From Poecilobothrus nobilitatus (lineage: Eukaryota; Arthropoda; Insecta; Diptera; Dolichopodidae): a DNA stretch of 64,000 nucleotides. Location of the stretch: contig OX352774.1 of the NCBI GenBank assembly GCA_947095535.1, forward strand, positions 29,962,496-30,026,495. Reading direction: 5' to 3'. Every line of letters begins with the position of its first letter. The stretch's first letter is position 1. Shown in pieces: positions 21,424 through 33,736 of this stretch. The translations under genes were made by a program, and so were the position numbers. The notes beneath the pieces are model-generated. The model did not search any database. It saw nothing but the letters and a program-made list of their open reading frames with translations, and was not told where the DNA came from.

Positions 21424-22757
21424 TTTTTAATTAAAATTTACACTACATCCTTTATCAGGATTTTGCAGGATTTTTGATATAGATTGGCTCGATGAGACGC
21501 TGTAGTTGACAACTGGATAAAGTTTTCTTAAAGTTTGAAAAAGCCTTATTTTCAAAAATGTATATTTCAGATACTATTTAACAATTTTTTAATGCAAAAT
21601 CAACAGGACGTTGTTTTAACTTTATAATTCAATATTTTGCAATTTAGTATTTAAATTTACGGTTATGTGAAGAGAATATTTTGCAATATTTTGTTTCTTA
21701 ACTTCGTTATGCTTTTAGTTAGAACTTAAGAGAGAAGTTAGTTTATGAGAGAAGAAAGTGATCTTTCAGAATTAGCATAAATTACTTAAGAAAAATTGTT
21801 TGTACCTCCTTCTGTTTAAGAGCTATTAGGAGTTAAAAAATTAAAATTTACTATTTTTAACCATTCTGTAACTTAAACACCTATACAAGTTTTTCCGAAG
21901 TAAACCTCAAAAATTAAAGCTCCAATATTATATTTTTGCATGTGTTAACAGCTTCTATTCATTATGTAGGTAGGGTTTATTTAAAATTGAAAAAAGTATC
22001 TCTCAATTTTCTACATTTTTTTTTACATATAAAATCTAAGAAAATTTACAAATTTTGGTGGAAGTCATAATATTCTAATATTCTAAACTGTTTTTATTGC
22101 CTTTCCCAAAATACGCATCTTTAAAAACCGTTTTTTTTAAATTTTGCCTTATTTAATTTTAAATTTCCATTCAAAGCACGATTTGATCTGCAATGAAAAA
22201 TTGTTATGATTTGTGTTTTTTTGATACGAAATCTTTCTACATACATTGTTCCATTTAAACACATCTATTAGGAAATTAAATTTCACTGGTTAATTAAATA
22301 TTATATAACCAATAATTAATTCTTATTTAGACTATTGAAATGTTTTTTTTTTTTTTGAAAACTTGGTAAAAGAATATTATCAAATCATCCTCATTACTTT
22401 AAAATTAATTCATTAACAAATTGGAAAATGAATTGAAATTGAAATTATTTGAAATAAATACTAAATACATGTAGAAATAATGGTAGCATATGTTTTTAAA
22501 TTTTCCACTTAAAACTATATGTATATTAAAATATATATATATATATATCCCTATATATACCATTATATATATATTCCTATATAGTTTCATAATAAAATTT
22601 AAAGTTCATACACACGCAATCATTAACCTTTAAAAAAAATTGTTGAATTTTTAAATATTTGGAATTAAAACGATTCTTATATATATATATATACATATCT
22701 ACATACAAAATTTTGCAAAATTCTGATAAAGGATGTAGTGTAAATTTTAATTAAAAA
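21424..22757. repeat. 1.3-kb segment bounded by 35-bp perfect inverted repeats
   Basis: Arms 21424-21458 and 22723-22757 are exact reverse complements (core ACACTACATCCTTTATCAG) and pairing continues imperfectly on both sides (ATTTTGCA inside). Between them lies a diverged copy of the 477-bp unit family (about 21520-22150) and a TA-repeat-rich stretch (22520-22700). It may be an element that captured or descends from that family, or an unrelated foldback with a nested insertion. Confidence 0.75.
21520..22150 (+). repeat. Diverged copy of the 477-bp unit family
   Basis: It contains, in order, TTTGAAAAAGCCTTATTTTC, ATTTAAATTTACGGTTATGTG, AGAGCTATTAGG, ATTAAAGCTCCAATATTATA and TTTTTGCATGTGTTAACAGC, then CTTTAAAAACCG. 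All are landmarks of the unit and right end of the element at 35225-36974, same orientation. It is a single unit, with no tandem duplication. Confidence 0.7.
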
Positions 22758-22891
22758 AATAAATATAAATAAATTTTAGATAATTAGTAGGTATATATAG
22801 TTACTTTATGTAAATATTTAATGAATTTTATATGAACGTGCACGTACAAACTTGAATTAATTTTTTCCATTTTTTTTCGTTCATAATATAT

Positions 22892-23400
22892 GGTAACTGG
22901 AAATAATGCCCCAGGTAATAAAGCCTAATCGGCTTTATTTCCTTTTCGATGAGGAATTTTCGATTTTTTTTCCGAAATTACGAATTTACCAAATTCGGCC
23001 TTATTATCTTTTTGAACAGGAAATAAAGCCGAAATTGAAAGGAAATAAAGTCGAATTTTATTTTTATAATAAAAAGATTTCTAAAGTTCTGTTCTGAAAT
23101 TTCAATTTAAGTATGATAAAAATAAAATATATAAGTAAAATAATAGGTCTGGTACGAAAGGTTGTCTAAACAAATTAAACATATACTAAATCAGTTAAAT
23201 AAATTAAACATAGATACTTCAACAGAAATCCCACATATATACCACTGATGTCAATATCAAAAAAAAAAAAAAAACCGGAAATATGCGGAAAACGGAAATA
23301 AGGCCGATTCGACTTTATTTTCTTTTTCAAGAGGTAATAAAGCCCGTATTTTCAAAATACGCGATTTCGGTTTTATTTCCTGGGGCATTATTTTCGGGCA
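22892..23400. mobile_element. Inverted-repeat element built of palindromic AATAAAGCC modules
   Basis: The terminal inverted repeat GGAAATAATGCCCCAGG plus (T/A)AATAAA(G/A)CC lies at 22899-22925 and, in complement, at 23368-23395. The exact 11-bp direct repeat TCATAATATAT flanks it (22881-22891, 23401-23411), fitting a target-site duplication. Internally there are a palindrome at 22914-22942 (GGTAATAAAGCC and GGCTTTATTTCC) and further GGAAATAA(A/G)G(C/T)C modules near 23029, 23041 and 23294. No protein is encoded. A long duplication suggests a Mutator-like origin, but 11 bp in TA-rich DNA could be partly chance. Confidence 0.6.
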
Positions 23401-23411
23401 TCATAATATAT

Positions 23412-25184
23412 ATTATGAAAAATCGATGCTTATTTAACTCTTATGTATTAAATTATGGATATTGCAAGAGAGGATTGTTGGTTGTTTTGATTTTTTTAAA
23501 GCAAAGTAATAGTAAATATTTTAATAGGGATCTGTTTTTTTTTTTTTTTTAAATATAACATGCCTACTGAATTACTAGGTCAATTAATTATTGAGTTGAA
23601 TTGATTATTTAAAGTGTTAAGGAAAATTATTCGAAAAATATATGTTTAAATATGATGATTACATACATCTACAATATCCCATTAGCAAATCAATTTTTAA
23701 TATAGAAAAATTGTATTTAATGTCAGTTATTTACATTTTTATATACATACTTATATGAAAAAGAAAGGTTTTACTTTTTATGATTTTAACACTTTATATA
23801 CAAATTATACATTATTTCTCTGTTAAAAGTCTAGATTTTTCCACAAAATCAACGTAATATGTTATACTTCTATGTTACATATTAATTGTTTTCGTTTAAA
23901 TTGAATTGATGATATTAAACAATTTTTTTCTGATATTTAAATTCATATCATTTTTAATATTAACTTTTCTAAACTTTTCTTAAAACTAAAAATTTTTTTA
24001 GTAAAAATCTCATTTGTTATTTTCTTCTTATAAGAAAGTTCATTTTTAAGTGTAATTTTGGGAATAAAAAGTTCACATGCCTCTTAAAATGTTACAAGTA
24101 CAATTATTATTATTTTTTTTTGCTTAAAAATTACATAATAAGTATCTTATATATATATGTATTTGATAAAAATTTATTGTAAATACTGTTCCCATTTTTT
24201 TTATCATTTGTTATCTACTTGAAATGTTTATTCTTTAGAGAAGATTTAGGACACTTCTGTCGTTATTTAAAAAATATCAAATAAAATACGAAACACAAAA
24301 ACTGCATTTAATGTACAGAAAAAAAAAAGAAAATAGGAGGAAAAACTGCATTTTACTACCCTCGTTAAAAAAAAAAAAACGGAGTACCAAAAATAAATAT
24401 ATAAAAATGTATGTTATATCCTTCAACCCATCTAATCTCACTTTATACCGCTTACTCGAATGTATTCAGCAACTTTTTATTTTTAAAGAGCAAAATGTAT
24501 GCAATGCTAAGGTTGATTTTAGATTTGTGCTTAAAAAATGTTCAAAAAGGAAACTATAAAAATACTTAAAAACAGTATTGGACAAAAAATGTTAACATAT
24601 CGATTTTGCATTCTATTTTTCTTTTAAACCAACGTTAGATTTTAGGAAATTTAAAAATTTCAAATTTTTATAGTTTAGAAAAGGAATTTTTGTTTTACCA
24701 AAATATTAAAAAAAAACAAAAGATTGGATAAAGATTCACATTTTCAAAAAGACAATAAAAATTAGGAATTGTGAAATTCTGGCTCGACATACCGGTCAAT
24801 TTAAATACTAAATCATAAAATGTTATACAATTGTTATGTTTTATGCTGTACGATTAGATTGGAAAAACATTCCAAATAGAGCTTTTTCTAACTTTAAGGC
24901 AGTAAATTTTAAATGTGATATGGGGTGGTAGCCTATTATGTAATAGTGTATAAAATACACTGTAAACACTGAGAGAGTTTACATTTGTATTCCACAAAAG
25001 TTGTAAGAATAATTTTATATCTGGAAAAAATGCCACATTTATGTTGTAGGGCAATAAACTAAAAATCGCATATTAGTTTGCGTTTAACTTGCGTTTAAGA
25101 TTTTTTGAGTTCATGATGTTTTCGCTTTTTGAGAAGAGGTTCAAATAAAACAATGATGAGATTTACTTCTAATTTCAAATCAAA
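23412..25184. other. AT-rich non-coding, nothing recognised
   Basis: Only homopolymers and AT-rich sequence. At 24572 a lone ACAGTATTGGACAAAAA resembles a Tc1-type element end, but I found no matching partner. Confidence 0.5.
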
Positions 25185-25500
25185 GTCTGAAGTCCATAAT
25201 TTTAAAATTTTATACATTATGTTATGATTTTCCCAACCCATTGTAATTCAAATTCTAAGATGTCATAAATTTGGCTGACGTAAATTTATTTGTGATATGA
25301 ACATCACGAATGTGAATTCATCTCCTATCTCATAGAATTGGCGAGAATTATGTATACAACGTACAAAGGTTCAAAGTTAACTTTAATAACTTCGTCTTTT
25401 GCAATCAAGTTTCATTCCCTAAAATTCATTTCCCTTGTTCGAACAGTACAGTATATGGTGTTTAGTGGATTAAAGTTCTACAAACTCATATAGAAGTCTA
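25185..25500 (+). repeat. Dispersed repeat of unknown class, copy a
   Basis: Landmarks in order: TTATTTGTGATATGAACATC, ACGAATGTGA, TTCAAAGTTAACTTTAATAA, and GGTGTTTAGTGGATTAAAGT. The same series is found at 29095-29300 (plus), 41225-41515 (minus) and, for the last part, 38265-38330 (plus). No clear open frame is maintained. Confidence 0.55.
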
Positions 25501-26924
25501 TAATTCTTAGATGATTCTCACCTAGAAATTCAAAAAAAAAAAAAACAAAAAAACGGAATTTTGTCTTGTCTTGTTGTAAATGTTCCCATTATAAACGGAA
25601 AATAATTTGAAATAATAAAAGAACTTAAGTACTACATGATTATAAAAATACATATATGTATTAGAAAGTAGCAATGTTCAATAAATTTTTCCATTACTGT
25701 CTGATTAAGTTTAACAATTTAAAGTTCTCGCTTTCAATGAAAGTAAAAAAAGAAATAAAAAAAATAAATAAATGGAGGGAAAACTATGAACGATGAAAAT
25801 TGTAAGGAATAAAATATAACGAAATAAATTTTAAGCCAAAGGGAATTTAACCTTTTAATATTATTTTAATTTTTTTTTTTTTTTGTTTTTTTTGTTTTTC
25901 ACAAAAATTTATTTGTTGAAAATGGATGAGTGAATGAATTACTGAATGAATAAAATGAATAGATTTTTTTTCCCTTTAATTTTGTTAACTAGATCAATTA
26001 ATTTTTTGTTTAAAAAACTGCAAATAAATATCAAGAATTAAAAACTTTAATTAAGTATAATATAACTGATTTAATAGAATTTTAAAGATCTTAATAGAAT
26101 TTTAAAGATAAGAATTTTTAAGATAAAAATCTTATTTATAATTTTTTAGTCCTTTTTTTATAATTTGTAAAGATGAAGGGGTTTCATTAAAAAGTTCCTG
26201 AAAACATTAAATGAAAAGAAAATGATAACGAAAAAAAAAAAAAAAAACAATTTTTTATCATGAATTGAAAATAGGAATTAAATGACATTGAAATTTAAAT
26301 TATATTAAAAACATATATTTTTTAAAAGAAAATTTTCCTAAACAAAAAACAAAAAATATGTTATTGAAAATAACTGGGATTGTAGAAGTATTCCCAATTG
26401 GGTTAAATGTTGGTTGAATATTGATGTAATATTTGCGTTCCTTTTACACGAAAAGAATAGTTGAAAGGAGTTGGGTGTATAGTTGATAAATGGAACGCTA
26501 AACCATAATTACTCCTACCTACTCTTTCTCAAAGGCTGGTATAATTGGAGGCAAAAAAAAGTACTTTACTATATGTAAAAATAACGTAAACAATATTGTT
26601 TAATATTTTAGTTATATATGAAAAAAAATGAAGTGTCCATATTTCTGTAATTGTGTCATTAACTTTAAGGTTATGTGTTCCATTGAGATTTTCAATTCAG
26701 AATAAATTTTAGTCGCCCTTAATTAGAATTTTGTTTTTGTTTAGATAAATGTTGACGAATGATGTTTTTAATGAATTATGAGGAATTACCGTTAATCGTC
26801 GTATTTATATATACAATGAATTATGAAATAAAGGGTGCAGATATATTATAAAAATTTTAATAATTTTTCTTTAAAATTTAAAGTATTTTTAATTTTTTTT
26901 TTTTAAATTTTTATATTCATATTA

Positions 26925-28262
26925 TTTTTTTTTTTTTTTTATTATTAGTTAATTCAGTTGTATAATTATTACAAGTATTCTTTGATTAAAATGTTTAAGG
27001 CCTTAGCAAAAGCTGTATGGCCATATAATTAATAATTGATTAAAGTTAAGTTTTAAATTTTAAGTGCACAAAGTGTTATATAAAGAAAAAAATAAATATA
27101 AATTAAATAATTATGAACAATGGAAAAATTTAAACATTATCAATATTTACATATTACATTTACATTATTCATTTACATTTTATTTTCTTTTCAATTTTAG
27201 TTTTAATCTTACCGTGTATCTGGTTTTCAAAATTTAAAATACAAAGTTTTCTGCACAAGTATCTACTCAAAAAAATGGTTAGATGGTTATTAGTAATTTG
27301 TTTTTAGTTGTTAAGTAATATAAATTTTTTTATTTCTTTTTTGAAAATACTCAAAATTGTTATTGATTTTAGCTCTCTTGGTAACTCATTAAAAGCCTTT
27401 AAACTATTATATAAACAATTGTTTCTTTGTTTATCTATTCTGAAAAGTGAAAGATAGAAATTAGATTTGTTCTTGGTATTATGATTATGTACATCAATTA
27501 CTCTATTTAAATTAAAATTGTGTTTCATTAGATCATTAATAATTTTAAACTTAGAATATACGTTTCCCGTTTACATATATTTGTAAGACTTAGATACGTT
27601 TCTGAGAATAACATATGAGTTGGATGAAGCAAAGGGTATCTTTTTATAGTTTTAATTGCTTTCTTATTTAATACATCTAATTTATTCAACATAAACATAG
27701 GCGCACTACTCCATACAGGATTTAAATAAGCTAAATGTGAGATAATATATGATGAATAAATTGTATCTAAAGCGCTATTTGAAAAGTAGTTTCGCATCCG
27801 TTTTAAGATGAAGATATATGGACTAATTTTTTTTTATGATATACTCAATATGGTCAGTCCATTTTAGCTTATTATCAATTATTAGACCTAAGTAATTAAA
27901 TGATCTTACGACCTCAATAGGGATATTATTATAAGATATTGTGAAACTAGAGATTTTGTTATTACTAAATAGAATTATTTTAGTCTTTTGAGCATTCAAA
28001 AGTAGTCGATTTTTCTCAAGCCAAATTTTAATTTTTCCTAAATGTTCGGTTATTGAGTTTTTTAAGTCATCCTGATTTTGTTCACTATATTTAAGCACAA
28101 CATCATCTGCGTAGAGTTGAAGAATTCCTTTTAAACTCAAAAGGCAGACATCATTGATATAGACTTTAAAAAGATCAGGACCTAATATGAATCCTTGTGG
28201 ACACTTTTAGAAATAACTTTCGCTTGACTTATTTAATTTTAATTCAAATATAGGTAAATGTT
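26925..28262 (-). pseudogene. 5'-truncated non-LTR retrotransposon with reverse transcriptase
   Basis: On the minus strand the C-terminal half of a LINE reverse transcriptase is readable: CPQGFILGPDLFKVYINDVC, then LYADD (catalytic aspartates), KTKIILFS, and FNYLGLIIDNKLKWTDHIEY. This is followed by the thumb and C-terminal region (SHLAYLNPVWSSAP; FNELPRELKSI). Stops and frameshifts at about 28207, 27823-27800 and 27528 show it is dead. The frame ends at 27304. A 3' UTR follows and ends in a T run at about 26923-26940, the poly(A) tail of the minus-strand element. The motif set fits jockey/CR1-like clades. It is a normal 5' truncation, leaving roughly a third of a full LINE. Confidence 0.85.
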
Positions 28263-29094
28263 ATTTTTAAATAATTATTTTAAGTACAAAACCAGGATAA
28301 AATTTATAGAAATTTTGGAAACCGGAAAAAGTTTGGCTGTGGTTAATCGCTTACAAAAAACTGTGCTCTTTGCTAGCCATACACATTAGTAAAATTTTGC
28401 AGCGAGCAATCATGTGAATTTAGAATGTATTTGTACGGAGGAGTAGTTTATTTTTGGGAAGTATTTTATAAATTTATTTCAATCTTTTTTTCTTAATTTA
28501 AAAATGTGTGATATGAAAAAAATTAGAAGTCAAGTTTATTTTATTGAAATTATAATGTCTCTGCTAATAGAACTACAGTTCCAAAAACAAAAGGATTGAA
28601 CCCCTATGTGGCTCTTTCAGAAGAAAACTAAAGGTTCTCAAATTATAAAATTACGAATGTTGGTAGAGTGGTAGAGTGGTATAGGAAAAAGTTTAAATTT
28701 AAAAATATTAAGACGTACTAGTTATAGTTTAAAAAATATTTTTACAACAAGTTCATCGTAAAAAAAAAACTTAAAAAACTCCAGCCCAACCCAGTCAAAA
28801 CAAAATGAACGATGTTAATAGCCAATTAAAATGAATTATAGAGTAGTATATTATATGTATTAGTATTAGTATATTATTTTGCTAATTGTTTTTATAAAAT
28901 TAAAAGCATGATACATTCATTTAAATTCATTCAAAAGGAAATTAATAGGACATTATTTTTTTTTAGTGCATTTTTCTGCCACAAAAATGTGAACAGGAAA
29001 TTACACAGTCTTTTCTTTTCATGCGTCGCTGTAAATGAATGGAATGATGAATGGAACACATGAATGGAAAATGAATGAAAGGGATAGTTTTAGA

Positions 29095-29300
29095 TGCTCA
29101 TTCCTTATAAATTCAAATTTCAAGATGACTTAATTTAATTTACAAAATATTTGTTTGTGATATGAACATCGGGAACGTGAAACCATTATTGTATATCATT
29201 TGTTGCCTGTAACAGACGAAGATTAAATAGATATAAAATTCAAAAATTTAAAATGAACATTAAGAACTTTGTACACAATATTGAAAATAATTGAAACATA
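29095..29300 (+). repeat. Dispersed repeat of unknown class, copy b
   Basis: TTTGTTTGTGATATGAACATC, GGGAACGTGAAACCATT, then AAATTTAAAATGAACATTAA and AACTTTGTACACAAT. Collinear with 25185-25500 and with the minus strand of 41225-41515, but it lacks the GGTGTTTAGTG end. Confidence 0.5.
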
Positions 29301-30440
29301 CCTTCTAGACATCTAGAAGAATCGTGTACCCCATATTGACACATTGAGGATTTTAGTTAACGTAAATTGTCATCTTCGGAGATTTACTTAAAATTAAAAT
29401 TATCAATAGAAGATTACAAAAAAATACACCAATTTATTGGTTATCGAATTTTCAAACACTGTAAAGTTTGATCTTTGAGATATTGAATATTATAATATAA
29501 TTAAAAAACAAAAAGAAAATTACTCTTTAAGTTCATCAAAACAAATTGCATATTTTTTAAATATAACATGAAATATTAAATAAAAATTAAAATAAGATAC
29601 AATTTTATCCCTAAAAATTGACAAACATCTTTCAACACTTACTGTACAAATCTAGATCTTGAATTTTTGTCCTTTGTGTTTTACATTAAAATCTTTGTAC
29701 TCACAAGTAAACTCACTTAGAAATACAAAATGGAAATATTTTCAATATCCTTTCAAAATTTAATATCCTTTTTCAAAAAAAAAAAAAAAAAAACAAAAAA
29801 AATAGTGTTTAAATTATTTTCCTTGTGTTTCCTTTAAAATAAATTTTCCTTTATCAAAAACATTTATTTTCACACTAGATTTAATACTTATGAAATGAAT
29901 CAATATGTAATTTTTCCATTCTATATGATATAGAAATAAATCAATACAATATAATATGTACTATACTGAAATGTTACAAAAATTAAAAACAAGTCCTATT
30001 TTCATATACATATATAATTCTAAAGATATAAAACCAAATATAATATCATTTTTCTGTGTTTGGCAATTAAATATATCTAATAAGTTAATATTAAAAGTTT
30101 TTCTATTTTAAGTATGCCAAAAATCTACTTATTTTATAATAAAAATAAACTTTTCTTTTCTATACTGAAATTGCGATATTAAAAAGAAAAGGAGTTTTTG
30201 CAATATTTTTACCCACAAATCGAATCGAATTCACTAACCCTATTAACACTGATAACAATTTCTACAAAAAAAAAAAACCGAGAAGAAAAACAAACCAAAA
30301 AAAAATTATATATACTTATGAATTACAGACCCTTCAAGATATAGTACATAAATATCATATTACAATTTTTAATGTAGAACAAACACCGGAAAGTCCTGTT
30401 TTTACACAAATTTTTGGTTTTTATTTTTGTGTTATTTATG

Positions 30441-30483
<43 letters not shown>

Positions 30484-33218
30484 AAAATAGCTAATATGAT
30501 AACGTACATATAATATAATATATGATAATAAAGAGTACACACCCAAAATAAAATTAGAAACAAAAACCAACCCACAAAGAATATATTTTTTATTGCAAAT
30601 AATGTTAAATATTCTTCTTTTTTCATCGCATATCATCCTTTAAAGAATTTTAAAGAGTATAATGAGATCAGTTAACGTTTATAATTATTAAAAAATTTTT
30701 TAATTATTTCATGCTTTAATTTTTTCTTTTTGTTTTAATATAACCGAATTAGAACATAAACGTGTACATTTACATGTAAATGTGTAGATTTTCATTATTT
30801 TAAATATAGAAAAAAAAATAAGGAGTTTATATCAATTTCCAACGGCTATGGATAAACTAACTTCGAAAACTCCTAAATGAATTAAAGTCAAAAAAACAAA
30901 CTATTCTTTTAATTCATATGAATAAAACCAGAAAATATTAAAAACGAAGAGTTAAAAAATATTTAAAACAAACTTTAGTAAGTTTTCTGTAAAAAGTGAA
31001 TATTTCGCTTTTCCAGAAAATTTTATGACATGTTGGGTCGAATCCATAAAATATTACTTAAACTCAATTCTAATTATTTCAAACAAATTCAAGACTCAAG
31101 AGAGCAGCTTTTATATGAAAAATTGACATTTGAGGTCAAGCTTAGGTTTATGGACTCAACTCAATGCCATAACTCAATGCCAATGCTGTTGTGTTCTGAG
31201 AGAGGAAATATTTCCTTTAAATCTAATATCTCTAAATTTTCTAAAATCCCGCCAATTTATTTTTTTTTGACATAAGCGAATATTAGCCTGTTTTCGAAAA
31301 GTGTGTCGAAAATAAAATTTTTTATAAGGGGCCAAATAATTCCTTTTGACAGGAATTTTGAAAAACCACTTGTCATCTTGTCAAATATTATTCTTGTAAA
31401 TTTCATATAAGATCAGTTTGCCAGTATGAAATGTAACAGTCAATAAATACTTTCCGGTTTAAAATTTACAAAATATAAAATAAAATCATTTATTTAAGAA
31501 AATGAACTAAAGGACTAAAGTCAAAAACAAAATTGACAATTAAATCGATAAATTTTTCGACTTTAGTTCGTTTAGGTTTTTTAGGTTCAATGTTAAGTCA
31601 CTCAACCATTCCCAACTAACAGTTTTTAGATTTTTAGAAAAAATTTGTTCTCAATCAGCTCAAAAAAATAAAATACAAAGTTCAAAAATAAAACATTAAT
31701 TCTATAATGTAATAAGAAGCTTTGCAACACTGTAGAATAATTTTATTTTCTATTGGGCCTTAAATAATTAACCATTTTATGTAGAACTCATTTGCTTTAA
31801 TGGGTATAATTTTAAGTTGCTTTAGAGCTGATAGAATTATAATATTCTGAAATGGAGCACCCAGATTAAATAAAAGGTAGCTTTATACTTTTTTTCAGGT
31901 ATTCAAAATTTTTAAAATTCCGAATTTTTCGATTTTCTAGTAATTCGTTCTTGTAAATTTGGATATAGACGAACATTCTACATATTATTAGAACATTTAG
32001 AACATAGATCCTGAAATGTTATTCTATTTTACTGTCTAGCTCCTCTAATGTTATTTTTAAGCTATAACAAATATAAGATTTTTATTTTAAAAATAAGATC
32101 TATAATCACTTCCTTACGATTGTGTTACTATCCTATGAATACCTTATCTTGCTCGAAAGTTTTGGTTTCGTTTCGAATACATTCTGTAAAAACTGCATTT
32201 ATATGAAGAGAAGGTAGAGTTTGTTCAACACTTTCACATTTAATATTATTTGAGAAAAAACAACCGTTACTATATTCCTGATTCCTCAAAACAGTTTAAC
32301 GCCTGTAGCTTGATTTTGCAAAGATTTAAAAACATTTGCCATAAAGACTAACTGATCTGGTGGTTTACTTTAAAATTTGGTGGTGACTATAGTTACAATT
32401 GCAATTTTGCCTAAACAAGACTGCTTTTGCACCTACCATTTTTTTACTAAATCTATATTTCTTTTAATTTATCTTTAAAATTAGCAGGATCAACTTTGAA
32501 TAAAAAAAATAAGTCCGTTAATATTATTAAAAGGATATTTATATTTTTAATATACATACGTAATGTGTAAAGGAAAAGGATGCATTCATATATACGATAA
32601 GATAAAACAAAATAAATAATTTTGTTTTATCCTGTTTTATTCAATTTATATATACGAAAAGTGAGTGAGTATCTAAGTATTAAGTATATGATGAGCTAAT
32701 AACCGCAGGGTATTAAAAAAAAAAAAATCCTTCTTATGTAATTTCCTTTCCTTATTAATATATTTTTTTTTTTTAATTTATTTTTATTTTTCATTTTTTT
32801 CTTTTGTTTTTTGTATCTATTTGGATTATTATCGTTATTAAAGAATAAAATTTATATATACGTAAGTATGTTTGTAAATTCTTCTAGTATATATATATAT
32901 AATATTAAAGAGCAACAAAGCTCTTTATTCCTGCATAAAAAAAATCATAGATTTTTTTTTTTAACTTATGATTTTATAAGAGGGTGTGAATTATGCAACC
33001 ACCTGGGGAAAAAAAAATCATTTTAATAGATAAAACTAAAGTACCAGATCAGACCACCAGTAATGTTATCATTTTTGGCAAAGAAAAAAAACAAGAAAAA
33101 AAGAAATACATTTTGTCATTAATGTTACAGAAAAGTGATTTTTCTTCTTCTTATTTGTCATAAAATTCATTAGATGTACGTATCAAGTACGTATGTCAAT
33201 AATTTTTTGCAATAAAAT
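29301..33218. other. AT-rich non-coding, TA microsatellite
   Basis: No gene recognised. It contains a pure TA repeat at about 30441-30478 and many A/T runs (29779-29797, 32718-32727). The frame at 31030-31275 has no recognisable domain and no supporting context. Confidence 0.5.
30441..30478. repeat. (TA)n microsatellite, about 19 units
   Basis: Uninterrupted TA dinucleotides, the longest such tract in the window. Confidence 0.95.
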
Positions 33219-33219
33219 A

Positions 33220-33734
33220 CAGTATTGACCAAAATAAAAACAATCATTAAACTATTTAAATATAAACCCTCTAAAGGTCAGTTTTCTTTTAAAAATACAA
33301 TCGGGTGCAGTGTTTGCTTTAAGATTAGGCAAATTGCAAGAAAAGGATAAAATGGATTAGAACAGACGGAACAGAACGATAAAAATATCTTAGATTCAAA
33401 GATGCAGATTTGACCTATTTCGGAAGTACAAAATTTAGTAACAATAAATATAAAATTTTTGATTTATAGGCAGTTGGTTCAGTAATTCTAGAATATTAAG
33501 GGATTTTCTTCAGTAAGCTTTAAGATATACTTGAATTTATTAATAAACTGAGAAAATATCGTAACCAATCTATTGATGAAAACCTAGAGTAATTCATAAA
33601 ATAACTAAGCAACTCAAGATTATGAAGCTAAGTGCCGAAAAAGATTCATATCAAATTAAATCAAATAAATTTGCATAATTTTTAATAAAAATTAATGTAA
33701 AAATTCTCAGTAAAAAAAGTTTTGTCTAACACTG
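33220..33734. mobile_element. Decayed Tc1-like/MITE with TA flanks
   Basis: The left end after TA reads CAGTATTGACCAAAATAAAA. The right end in complement after TA reads CAGTGTTAGACAAAACTTTT. This start and spacing resemble Tc1-family inverted repeats, with TA at 33218-33219 and 33735-33736. The interior is about 480 bp, too short for a transposase, with only hints such as KWIRTDGTER before a stop. Confidence 0.45.
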
Positions 33735-33736
33735 TA

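Noticed and set aside
24854..25054. 66-residue minus-strand frame resembling a LINE tail
   Set aside because: No RT or knuckle motif in any frame; similarity only impressionistic.
31030..31275. 81-residue plus-strand open frame
   Set aside because: Composition is more protein-like than most, but no domain or neighbouring element supports it.
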